Assembly (NCBI RefSeq): GCF_009856365.1
Contig: NZ_WMEX01000007.1
Span: 151,717-215,716, forward strand
Source: Vreelandella halophila
Lineage (GTDB): Bacteria > Pseudomonadota > Gammaproteobacteria > Pseudomonadales > Oleiphilaceae
Length of the DNA stretch: 64,000 nt
Direction: 5' to 3'
Shown: positions 9,273-16,742 of the stretch, in pieces
How the letters are laid out: each line of letters starts with the position of its first letter
Numbering within the stretch: the stretch's first letter is position 1
Position numbers and translations under genes: made by a program
The notes under the pieces: model-generated
The model's database searches: none
What the model saw: only the letters and a program-made list of their open reading frames with translations
What the model was told of the DNA's origin: nothing

Positions 9273-9965
9273 ATGCAGACACCGATAGCCAACGCAACGG
9301 AGATCCCACTGATGGAATCCGCAGTCCGTTTCTTCCAGCAAGGGGGGCTGTTCATGGTTCCCATTGCCCTGATCCTGCTCATCGGTCTGGCGATTGTGCT
9401 GGAGCGCATGATCTACCTGCAGGTGGCACGACGGCGCAACCGCAGGCTCTTTGAGTCCGGGCTCTGGCCGCTGTTGCAGAAGGGGGAGTTCCAGAAGGCC
9501 TCGAAAGCGGCCCGGGAGTCGGGCGTCGAGGTGGGCGAGATGGTGGCCGCCGGGCTGGCCCGCTTCCGTAACAGCCAGTCGCGTTCGGACGTGGAATATG
9601 CCATGGAGGAGGGGCTGATGGAGGTGCTGCCACGCTTCGAGAAGCGCACGCCCTACCTGGCCACCCTGGCCAACGTGGCCACACTGCTGGGGCTGCTGGG
9701 CACCATCATGGGCCTGATCTCGGCCTTCACCGCCGTGGCGGAGGCCGATCCGGCGGACAAGGCCAGCATGCTCTCGGACAGCATCTCCGTGGCCATGAAC
9801 ACCACGGCTTTCGGCCTGATGTCCGCCATTCCGCTGCTGCTGGCCCATGCCTATCTCCAGACCCGTACCAATGAAATGATCGACAGTCTGGAGATGGCCG
9901 GGGTCAAGCTCCTGAACCTGATCTCGGAAACCCAGGCGGGCAGTACCGCGCGCAGTGAAGGGTGA
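9273..9965 (+). CDS. MotA/TolQ/ExbB-family proton channel subunit
   Basis: Inner-membrane protein of 230 residues with three predicted transmembrane segments (about 26-44, 129-152 and 170-195) separated by a cytoplasmic loop, the topology of ExbB/TolQ. The second segment LATLANVATLLGLLGTIMGLISAF and the third with NTTAFGLMSAIP carry the conserved Thr/Gly/Pro pattern that lines the proton path. By family knowledge it forms a pentamer around an ExbD/TolR dimer and converts proton motive force into movement of a periplasmic partner. It is followed by two ExbD genes and a TonB-like gene. Which envelope process it powers cannot be read from the sequence. Confidence 0.9.
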   Translation: MQTPIANATEIPLMESAVRFFQQGGLFMVPIALILLIGLAIVLERMIYLQVARRRNRRLFESGLWPLLQKGEFQKASKAARESGVEVGEMVAAGLARFRNSQSRSDVEYAMEEGLMEVLPRFEKRTPYLATLANVATLLGLLGTIMGLISAFTAVAEADPADKASMLSDSISVAMNTTAFGLMSAIPLLLAHAYLQTRTNEMIDSLEMAGVKLLNLISETQAGSTARSEG

Positions 9966-9974
9966 GACCGGCCC

Positions 9975-10496
9975 ATGAGACGACGCCGACATCGCCGGCA
10001 GACGGCGGAAGCCGACCTGAACATCACGCCTTTCCTGAACCTGATGATCGTGCTGGTGCCCGTGCTGCTGTTGAGTATGGTCTTCACCCAGACCCGCATC
10101 CTGGAACTGCGCTTCCCGGAAGCCGGTGAGCGCCTGGATGAGATGGTGGACGACGGGGAGGAACTCGCGCTCTACGTGATCGTGCGTGACGGACACCTGG
10201 AGGTGGGCGACCGTAATGGGGGCGTGCTCCGGCATTTCGAGCCGGTTGAAGAGGGCCGCCCGGACTTTGCGGGGCTGCGGGAGCTTCTCAGGGGCGTGAA
10301 GGAGCGCTTCCCGGAGATCCGTGATATCCGGCTTCTGGCGGGGCCGGATACGGATTACCAGACACTGGTGACCACCATGGATACCGTTCGTGGCTACCCG
10401 GAGGTGGTGGCGGCGGATGCGGTCACCGCGGAACTCTTCCCGGACATCGCCCTCGGTGATGCGCCGGCGCCCGAGGGTGGGGAGGCGGACTCATGA
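9975..10496 (+). CDS. ExbD/TolR-family protein with Asn at the conserved Asp position
   Basis: Protein of 173 residues: Arg-rich cytoplasmic start, one transmembrane helix (about 19-38) and a periplasmic ExbD/TolR domain. The family motif normally reads N-x-T-P-(F/L)-x-D-x-M, where the Asp carries protons. Here it reads LNITPFLNLMIV, with Asn22 (codon aac) at that position. Other motif residues are intact, so this looks like a functional but non-protonatable subunit rather than a broken gene. It overlaps the second ExbD gene by four bases (ATGA), whose Asp is retained, suggesting a mixed dimer. An extra acidic C-terminal tail follows the domain. Confidence 0.88.
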   Translation: MRRRRHRRQTAEADLNITPFLNLMIVLVPVLLLSMVFTQTRILELRFPEAGERLDEMVDDGEELALYVIVRDGHLEVGDRNGGVLRHFEPVEEGRPDFAGLRELLRGVKERFPEIRDIRLLAGPDTDYQTLVTTMDTVRGYPEVVAADAVTAELFPDIALGDAPAPEGGEADS

Positions 10497-10984
10497 AGGC
10501 ATCCCGCCGCGCCCGCCGTATCCAGCGCCACTATCGGCGCATGAACCGCCCGGGTGGGCTGAACCTCACCGCCCTGATGGACATTTTCACCATCCTGGTG
10601 TTCTTCCTGATGGTGAACTCCTCGGATGTTCAGGTCCTGCAGGAGGACAGCGATATCCAGCTGCCGCGTTCCGCGGCGGAGCAGGTGCCGGAAAGTATCC
10701 TGCGGGTGGTGGTGGCCGACGAAAGCATCCTCGTCGGTGGCAGCGAGGTGGCCCGGCTGGACGGCGTAACCGAGGGCAAGGGTGGCGAGATCATTGCCGA
10801 TCTCCAGGCGCACCTGGCCGGGAGCGTGGAATCCGGTGATAAGGCCAGGGCGATGATCGTGGCGGACCGGAACCTGGATTACGCACGCCTGCGGCCGGTC
10901 ATGCGCAGCGCGGTGAATGCGGGCTACACCCGGATTCATCTAGCCGTTGAAAGCACGCCGGAGAGTGAAGGAGGTAGGCCTTGA
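10493..10984 (+). CDS. ExbD/TolR-family protein, second copy with conserved Asp
   Basis: Protein of 163 residues: basic cytoplasmic start, one transmembrane helix containing LNLTALMDIFTILVFFLM with the proton-carrying Asp at residue 30, then a periplasmic domain ending in a region typical of ExbD/TolR (MIVADRNLDYARLRPVMRSAVNAGY). It overlaps the previous ExbD by four bases and the following transducer gene through a TTGA junction. By family knowledge it pairs inside the ExbB pentamer. Because its neighbour lacks the Asp, this copy would supply the only protonatable residue in a one-plus-one dimer; that stoichiometry is inference. Confidence 0.9.
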   Translation: MKASRRARRIQRHYRRMNRPGGLNLTALMDIFTILVFFLMVNSSDVQVLQEDSDIQLPRSAAEQVPESILRVVVADESILVGGSEVARLDGVTEGKGGEIIADLQAHLAGSVESGDKARAMIVADRNLDYARLRPVMRSAVNAGYTRIHLAVESTPESEGGRP

Positions 10985-11868
10985 GCCGTTCTCCGTCGTT
11001 GCCGTGGCGCAGCACCCGGGGCGAGGACCGACTGCTCGGGGTGATACTGGCGATGCTGCTGGTGGTTTTCCTGCCGCTGGCCGTGCTGGTGCCTGGAATG
11101 GAGTTGCCGGAGCGGGCACCGGAGCAGTCGGACGAACCGGATCCGCAGATGGCGCGCATGCTCGAGGAACCGGAGGAACCTGAACCGGAGCCCGAGCCGG
11201 AACCTGAAGCCAGTGAGCCGGAAACGGAACCGGAACCGGAGGCGGAGGCACCGCAGGCGCCCCAGCCGGAGGAGACGGTTGAAGAAGCGCGGGAAGTGGC
11301 GCGTGAATCCGGTCTGGTGGGGATGCGGGATCAGCTGGCGGAGCTGCGTTCGCTGGCGCCGGAGAGGGAGACTGCCATCCGGGAGCCGGGGAAAAGTGCG
11401 GATAGCGGTGCCGGGGCGCTTCCGGAGGGGCCGGACGAAGAGCAGCTCATGGCGGATTCGGGCGGCCCTGGTGAACCGGGCGACGTTTCTGTCGAGGAAG
11501 GCGAGATAGCCCGCCGCGAAACCCGGGATGTTGCCGGCTCCGAAGACAACTCCGGCGCACGGCCCGCGGAACCGGAGGAGCGCCCCATGGCGAACATCCG
11601 GGAGACCTTTGAGCGCAACAAGTCCGCGCTTTTCTCCATCTACAACCGCGCCCGCCGTCAGAATCCGCTGCTGGAGGGTGAGGTGGTGCTGGCCCTGAGA
11701 ATCGCTCCGGGCGGGAACGTGCTGGATGTGGAGGTGGCCAGCTCAACGCTGGGCGATGAGGGCGTGGCGCGGAAGATTGCCCAGCGTGTTGCGCTGTTCA
11801 ATTTCGGCGCCATGGAGGTGCCGGAGCGTTCGGTCCGGTTCCCGGTGGATTTCGCGCCACCGGGTTAG
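10981..11868 (+). CDS. TonB-like energy transducer with AgmX/PglI-type C-terminal domain
   Basis: Protein of 295 residues. One transmembrane anchor (about 19-37) is followed by a Pro/Glu-rich extension (about 58-100) able to span the periplasm. After a low-complexity linker, a C-terminal domain (about 203-290) has NIRETFERNKSALFSIYNR and ALRIAPGGNVLDVEV segments like the AgmX/PglI and TonB families. Start is TTG 10981, overlapping the previous stop, with a near-perfect AAGGAGGT ribosome site six bases upstream. It is the last gene of the operon and three bases from the convergent acyltransferase gene. It probably transmits ExbB/ExbD energy to an outer-membrane or periplasmic partner such as the TPR proteins. 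Confidence 0.82.
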   Translation: MSRSPSLPWRSTRGEDRLLGVILAMLLVVFLPLAVLVPGMELPERAPEQSDEPDPQMARMLEEPEEPEPEPEPEPEASEPETEPEPEAEAPQAPQPEETVEEAREVARESGLVGMRDQLAELRSLAPERETAIREPGKSADSGAGALPEGPDEEQLMADSGGPGEPGDVSVEEGEIARRETRDVAGSEDNSGARPAEPEERPMANIRETFERNKSALFSIYNRARRQNPLLEGEVVLALRIAPGGNVLDVEVASSTLGDEGVARKIAQRVALFNFGAMEVPERSVRFPVDFAPPG

Positions 11869-11871
11869 GCG

Positions 11872-12615
11872 TCAGGCGGCCTGCCGGGGATGCCCTTCCT
11901 CCGGAACGGGGGACTCGCCATTGAGTTCCGTCAGGTTGCGGATCATCAGCGAGCGGCAGTGCTCCATGAGCCAGGGCACATCGGCACTGCTCAGGTGCTC
12001 TGTCTCCACCGGCGGCAGCACCCTTACGGTGATGGTGTGTGGGCCTTTGCCCGATGCCAGTGTTTTCAGGTAGTCGCTGATGCACACCATGGTGATGGGG
12101 ACCCCCGTGGCGATGGCGGTATGGAAAGCGCCCTTGCGGAAGGGGAGCAGGCCCTGCCCACGGCTGCGTGTGCCCTCCGGCATGATCCATACCGACTGCC
12201 CTCTGGCCGCGATCGCGAGATTGGCGGCCGTCATGGCGGTCATCGCCCTGGCCCTGTTACGCCTCCGGATCAGCACGTTGCCGCCCAGCCAGAAGATCTG
12301 ACCGAACAGGGGGATCCACCCCAGGCTCTGTTTGCCGACAACCACAGCATTGTCCGGGGTCATGCTGCCGACCACGTAGAGATCCAGGTTCGACTGGTGG
12401 TTGGCGATCAGAACGCGCGGCTCGTTGGTGGGAAGGTGCTGCCAGCCTTCCAGGCGTACCCGGGCGTTGAGGACCCTCAGGCCGCACCATGCGTACATGC
12501 GTGCGCAGACCCTGTTGTTGCCGCGATGGAATGGGCGTGCCACACAGAGCAGAAAGCCGGCCAGGGTTGCTGGTATTGCCGTAATAAAAAGGCCGATCCT
12601 GTGAAACCAGCGCAT
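11872..12615 (-). CDS. plsC: 1-acyl-sn-glycerol-3-phosphate acyltransferase
   Basis: Membrane-associated acyltransferase of 247 residues, expected to convert lysophosphatidic acid to phosphatidic acid in phospholipid synthesis. The catalytic NHQSNLD (NHx4D box), the MPEGTRSRG substrate-binding block and the downstream GVPITMV segment are all present in order. A hydrophobic N-terminal helix (about 7-27) anchors it. The gene is convergent with the TonB-like gene (3-bp gap) and lies 121 bp downstream of the HAD gene on the same strand. The length is normal for the PlsC family. A role on other lysolipids cannot be excluded. Confidence 0.9.
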   Translation of the reverse strand: MRWFHRIGLFITAIPATLAGFLLCVARPFHRGNNRVCARMYAWCGLRVLNARVRLEGWQHLPTNEPRVLIANHQSNLDLYVVGSMTPDNAVVVGKQSLGWIPLFGQIFWLGGNVLIRRRNRARAMTAMTAANLAIAARGQSVWIMPEGTRSRGQGLLPFRKGAFHTAIATGVPITMVCISDYLKTLASGKGPHTITVRVLPPVETEHLSSADVPWLMEHCRSLMIRNLTELNGESPVPEEGHPRQAA

Positions 12616-12736
12616 TCGGTATTCCTCGTACAGGTGTTCACTTTATTTCAGTGTACAGCCGTACCGGAAAACTGTCATCGGTCAAATTGTAGTCAGCTGT
12701 AACCATCGCCAATGAGGTGTTCCGGAGGGCTCCGGG

Positions 12737-14419
12737 TCAGGGGGTGGCGTCGTCGAGGCAGGTCAGCAGCATGGCCCAGAATTCGGAAAAGTCGTTGACG
12801 ACCACATCCGGCCGGTAGGGGTGGTTGGTATCACCCGGGAACAGCCGGTTGAGGGCCGGCAGGTCCCACTGGGCGCTGTTGAAGAATACGGCGGTCTGGC
12901 CAGCGCGCTGGGCCGCGCTTACATCCGTGGTGCTGTCGCCCACGTACCAGATGCCGGTGTCCGAGGCTTGCTCCAGGCGTTGCGCCGCGAGCAGCAGCTG
13001 GTCCGGGTGAGGTTTGCGGTGGGGCACGTCGTCGCCACAGATGTTGAGGGCGAACAGTTCTGTCCAGCCGCCGTCATCCACCAGCCGCAGTTCCTCCTCG
13101 AAGAATTCACGGTCGCGGTTGGTGATCACGCCAATGCGCAGGGGAAGTGTGTTCAGCGTCGAGAGCAGGTCCCGCACCCCCGGTTCCAGTGGCAGCACGG
13201 AGCCGTAGTGGCGGCGGTAATGATGCCGGAAAACCTGGTGGGCAAGGCTCTTGCTGGTGTCGTCCTCACCGAAAAGCACCTCGAAAATGTCGGTTCTTGA
13301 GATCTTGCGGTCGGCGCGGACCTGGGGGTGCAGGCGGGAGTGGTCGCGTGCGTAGTCCACCAGGCGCTGCTCCTCCGGGGAGCGGGCGTTGGAGGTGGTG
13401 GCGATGTTGTCCAGAAGGCCCCGTTCCCGGAGTTCCGGCAGCATGTCGTCCACCGCGTGGTACATGGCGTCCAGGGTATCCACCAGGGTGGCGTGCCAGT
13501 CGAACAGGATAACCCTGGGGGGTGTCAGGTTGACCACCGAGGGGTGCCAGTCCGGTTCGATACGGGGTTCCGGCGGCTGCGGCGCCGGATAGGGGGGCGG
13601 CCGCCTGGCATCGAGTGTGGCCCTGGCATCGCCCTCCAGATTTTCCGCGATGCGGTCGGTCAGCGCCTCGAAGGAATGGGCGATGGCGGCTGGATGGTGG
13701 TCGGGATCGCCGGCAAAACGGCGTTCGATGTACTCCGGCTCCCACTGGCCACCGTTAAAGAAAACCGGGGTGACGCCCGCGTTGCCGGCAGTGATCATGT
13801 CCGTGGTGCTGTCGCCGACATACCATACCCGTTCATCCGCCGGGCACCCTGCAGCCTCCGCAGCTTTCAGGATGATCTCGGGGTCGGGTTTGTAGGCGGT
13901 GACGTCCCCGGCGCAGACGATGACGTCGATCAGCGGCGTCCAGCGCCCGCCATCAACCAGGGTGAGTTCATGCTCCAGGAATTCCCGGTTGCGGTTGGTG
14001 GCCACACCCAGGCGGATGCCGGCGGCACGCCAGGCGCTGAGGTACTCGAAGATCCCCTCCTGGAAGGGCCTGACTTCGCCGTAGTGGCTGCGGTAACAGG
14101 CGTTGTAGGCTTCGTGGGCAATCTGCTTGGCGGCAGTGTTGTCGCCGAAGATGGCATTGAAGATATCGGTGCGGGAGACCCGGCGTTCCGAAAGGATGCG
14201 TGGGTGGAGTCGACGGAAGAGGCGGATGTAGCGCACCAGCCGCGCGTCATCCGCGGTCTTGCACTGGTCTTCCGGGAGCAGTTCCTCCACCAGTCCCAGC
14301 TCCTCCAGTTGGGGGAGCATCTCTTCCATGGCTGAGAACATCGCGTCGTGGGTATCCACAACGGTTCCGTGCCAGTCAAAGAGGATCAGTTCAGGTGTCG
14401 CTGAGGCGGGCCAGTTCAC
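12737..14419 (-). CDS. Tandem-duplicated HAD-superfamily hydrolase with DWHxT motif I
   Basis: Protein of 560 residues made of two homologous HAD modules (about 10-260 and 302-555) joined by a Pro-rich linker. Each module repeats the same order: motif I (D15-W-H17-G-T19; D307-W-H309-A-T311), a cap with RTDIF and HYG segments, motif II Thr (T141, T433), motif III Lys (K177, K469) and motif IV GDSTTD (202-207, 494-499). In typical HAD phosphatases the third motif I residue is the general-acid Asp; both halves have His. Start is GTG 14419 with GGAG upstream, overlapping the PilZ gene by 29 bases. Substrate is unknown; phosphatase or phosphonatase-like activity is possible. Confidence 0.8.
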   Translation of the reverse strand: MNWPASATPELILFDWHGTVVDTHDAMFSAMEEMLPQLEELGLVEELLPEDQCKTADDARLVRYIRLFRRLHPRILSERRVSRTDIFNAIFGDNTAAKQIAHEAYNACYRSHYGEVRPFQEGIFEYLSAWRAAGIRLGVATNRNREFLEHELTLVDGGRWTPLIDVIVCAGDVTAYKPDPEIILKAAEAAGCPADERVWYVGDSTTDMITAGNAGVTPVFFNGGQWEPEYIERRFAGDPDHHPAAIAHSFEALTDRIAENLEGDARATLDARRPPPYPAPQPPEPRIEPDWHPSVVNLTPPRVILFDWHATLVDTLDAMYHAVDDMLPELRERGLLDNIATTSNARSPEEQRLVDYARDHSRLHPQVRADRKISRTDIFEVLFGEDDTSKSLAHQVFRHHYRRHYGSVLPLEPGVRDLLSTLNTLPLRIGVITNRDREFFEEELRLVDDGGWTELFALNICGDDVPHRKPHPDQLLLAAQRLEQASDTGIWYVGDSTTDVSAAQRAGQTAVFFNSAQWDLPALNRLFPGDTNHPYRPDVVVNDFSEFWAMLLTCLDDATP

Positions 14420-14756
14420 GGTGCAGCTCCGCTTCGTCGCCGAGGTTCAGTTCCACCAGGCGCCGGAGGTGGGTGGCGCTTTCCAGGTCCATGGACCGGC
14501 ACTCGAAACCCAGGCAGTCATCTTCCCGGTGCCGCAGCGTGGCGCCCATGGTGATCTGGGTGGTGTTGTCCGAAAGCCAGATGGTGATGGTGTAGCCCTC
14601 GCCGGGCTGCCCGCTGAAGTCCTCTGGAGCTTTCAGTAGCGCACCGTGGAGTGAGATGTCCTGTACCTGGCTGGGCCAGATGCGGTCTCCCAGATGGATC
14701 TCACAGGCGGCATCGAACAGGATGCGGCTGAAAAAGCGGCGTTCCCGGCTGGCCAT
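14391..14756 (-). CDS. PilZ-domain protein, candidate c-di-GMP receptor
   Basis: Protein of 121 residues consisting essentially of one PilZ domain. The N-terminal RRFFSR stretch supplies an RxxxR-type motif and DISLHG (about 33-38) is the D/NxSxxG motif; together these bind cyclic di-GMP in the family. The later part (GATLRHREDDCLGFECRSMD) is the usual beta-barrel followed by a C-terminal helix. The gene overlaps the tandem HAD gene by 29 bases, so the two are coupled. A nested inverted repeat lies immediately upstream. Which process it controls is unknown, but type IV pilus genes lie elsewhere in the window. Confidence 0.85.
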   Translation of the reverse strand: MASRERRFFSRILFDAACEIHLGDRIWPSQVQDISLHGALLKAPEDFSGQPGEGYTITIWLSDNTTQITMGATLRHREDDCLGFECRSMDLESATHLRRLVELNLGDEAELHRELARLSDT

Positions 14757-14767
14757 GGGGCAAACCT

Positions 14768-14809
14768 CATCAGGGCGTTTCCTTCACTATAGTGAAAGAT
14801 GCCCTGATG
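14768..14809. repeat. Nested inverted repeat between ettA and the PilZ gene
   Basis: CATCAGGGC (14768-14776) pairs perfectly with GCCCTGATG (14801-14809). A second perfect palindrome, TTCACTATAGTGAA (14783-14796), lies in the loop. It may act as the ettA terminator, although no T-tract follows, or as an operator or leader hairpin for the PilZ gene, which starts 12 bases downstream on the minus strand. Confidence 0.6.
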
Positions 14810-14820
14810 GGGAAAACCAC

Positions 14821-16482
14821 TCAGGCAAGTTTCTTGTGCTTGACCCGCTTGGGTACCCAGGCGTCCTCGCCCTTGCGGGCGCGCAGGTCGCGGTCGTAAT
14901 CCGAGAAATTGCCCTCGTGGAAGACCACCTCGCCGTCACTCTCGTAGGCCAGGATGTGGGTGGCGACCCGGTCCAGGAACCAGCGGTCGTGGGAGATGAT
15001 CATGGCGCAGCCCGGGAATACCAGCAGGGCTTCTTCCAGGGCACGCAGGGTTTCCACGTCCAGATCGTTGGTGGGCTCGTCCAGCAGCAGGACGTTGCCG
15101 CCTTCCTGCAGCAGCTTGGCCAGGTGCACCCGGTTGCGTTCACCGCCGGAGAGTTCCTTGATGCGCTTCTGCTGCTCAGCGCCCTTGAAGTTGAACCGGC
15201 CCACGTAGGCGCGGGACTGGGTCTGGTACTGGCCCACCTGAATGATGTCCTGGCCGCCGCTGATTTCTTCCCAGACGCTGTTCTCCTCGTTGAGTTCGCG
15301 CATCTGGTCCACGTAGGCCAGTTCCACGGTCTCGCCCAGCACGATCTGGCCCTCATCCGGTTGCTCGGTACCGGCGATCATGCGGAAGAGGGTGGACTTA
15401 CCGGCGCCGTTGCCACCGATGATGCCGACGATGCTGGCCGGCGGCACGCTGAAGGTCAGGTTCTCGAACAGGACTTCGTCGTCATAGCGCTTGGTCACGC
15501 CCTCAACCTCGATCACCTTGTTACCCAGGCGTGGACCCGGCGGAATATAGAGTTCGTTGGTCTCGTTGCGCTTCTGGAATTCCTGGGAGTTGAGCTCCTC
15601 GAAGCGCTTCAGGCGGGCCTTGTTCTTGGACTGCTGGCCCTTGGCCTGGGTCTTGACCCATTCCAGCTCCTGCTGGACGGCCTTGCGCTGGGAAGCTTCC
15701 TGCTTGGCCTCCTGCTCCAGGCGCTTCTCCTTCTGCTCAAGCCAGCCCGTGTAGTTGCCCTGGAAGGGAATGCCCTGACCACGGTCCAGTTCGAGGATCC
15801 AGCCGGCGACGTTGTCCAGGAAGTAGCGGTCGTGGGTGATGGCCACCACGGTACCTGGGAAGTCGTGCAGGAAACGCTCCAGCCACGCCACACTCTCGGC
15901 GTCCAGGTGGTTGGTGGGCTCGTCCAGCAGCAGCATGTCGGGACTGGAAAGCAGCAGTCGGCACAGCGCCACGCGGCGGCGTTCACCGCCTGAAAGATGG
16001 TGTACGCCAGCGTCCCATGGCGGCAGGCGCAGGGCATCCGCAGCCACCTCCATGCGTCGCTCGATATCATGGCCCTCGGAGGCCTGGATGAAGGCTTCCA
16101 GCTCGCCCTGCTCCTTGGCGAGGGCGTCGAAATCCGCGTCCGGCTCGGCGTAGGCGGCGTAGACCTCATCCAGACGCGCCAGCGCCTTGTGGACCCCTTC
16201 AACGGACTCCTCAATGATCTCACGGACGGTCTTGTTCTCGTCCAGCTGTGGCTCCTGGGGCAGGTAACCGATGTTCAGGCCCGGCAGAGGGCGCGCTTCG
16301 CCCACATAATCCGTTTCAACACCGGCCATTATCCGCAGCAGGGTCGACTTACCCGCGCCGTTGAGGCCGAGAACGCCGATCTTAGCGCCGGGGAAGAAAC
16401 TCAGGTTGATGTCCTTGAGGATCTCTTTCTTCGGGGGAACGACCTTGCCTAGGCCATTCATGCTGAATACGTACTGAGCCAT
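14821..16482 (-). CDS. ettA: Energy-dependent translational throttle protein EttA (ABC-F)
   Basis: Cytoplasmic ABC-F ATPase of 553 residues, close to the 555 of E. coli EttA, which binds the ribosomal E site and gates the first peptide bond according to energy state. Two nucleotide-binding domains are visible: Walker A GLNGAGKST with LSGGERRRVALCRLL, and GGNGAGKST with LSGGERNRVHLAKLL. The charged inter-domain linker has many Lys/Glu residues. Start was set at ATG 16482 (MAQYVFSMNGLGK), the family start; the frame is open a further 261 bases upstream but shows no homology. The downstream region holds a nested inverted repeat. Confidence 0.93.
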   Translation of the reverse strand: MAQYVFSMNGLGKVVPPKKEILKDINLSFFPGAKIGVLGLNGAGKSTLLRIMAGVETDYVGEARPLPGLNIGYLPQEPQLDENKTVREIIEESVEGVHKALARLDEVYAAYAEPDADFDALAKEQGELEAFIQASEGHDIERRMEVAADALRLPPWDAGVHHLSGGERRRVALCRLLLSSPDMLLLDEPTNHLDAESVAWLERFLHDFPGTVVAITHDRYFLDNVAGWILELDRGQGIPFQGNYTGWLEQKEKRLEQEAKQEASQRKAVQQELEWVKTQAKGQQSKNKARLKRFEELNSQEFQKRNETNELYIPPGPRLGNKVIEVEGVTKRYDDEVLFENLTFSVPPASIVGIIGGNGAGKSTLFRMIAGTEQPDEGQIVLGETVELAYVDQMRELNEENSVWEEISGGQDIIQVGQYQTQSRAYVGRFNFKGAEQQKRIKELSGGERNRVHLAKLLQEGGNVLLLDEPTNDLDVETLRALEEALLVFPGCAMIISHDRWFLDRVATHILAYESDGEVVFHEGNFSDYDRDLRARKGEDAWVPKRVKHKKLA

Positions 16483-16742
16483 GGAATGGGTATCCTGCTG
16501 GGAAGTCGGAAAATGGAAGCTTGAATCTGGACGTACGTTAACCAATCGCAGCTTTCGAGGCAATAAAGACCGCCAGTGGCGGGCGTTCTGGCGCGTTTTG
16601 GGGCGGCGGATGTTATTGCGGCCCCTTTTCGGTAGAATAGCCTCGCCTTCAGAGAGACCCCGAGAGTTCATCATCGACCATTTTCTGGCAAGCAAAGGCG
16701 TTCCTCGGGGCGCGTCAATTGCCAGCACACGAGAGGCTGACA

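Noticed and set aside
4523..11868. Classic Tol-Pal operon
   Set aside because: There is no TolA, TolB, Pal or YbgC homologue; two ExbD proteins and TPR proteins replace them.
16483..16742. Possible glycine riboswitch before glyA
   Set aside because: The leader lacks the conserved glycine-aptamer core segments I would expect; only a 7-bp stem with a long loop is present.
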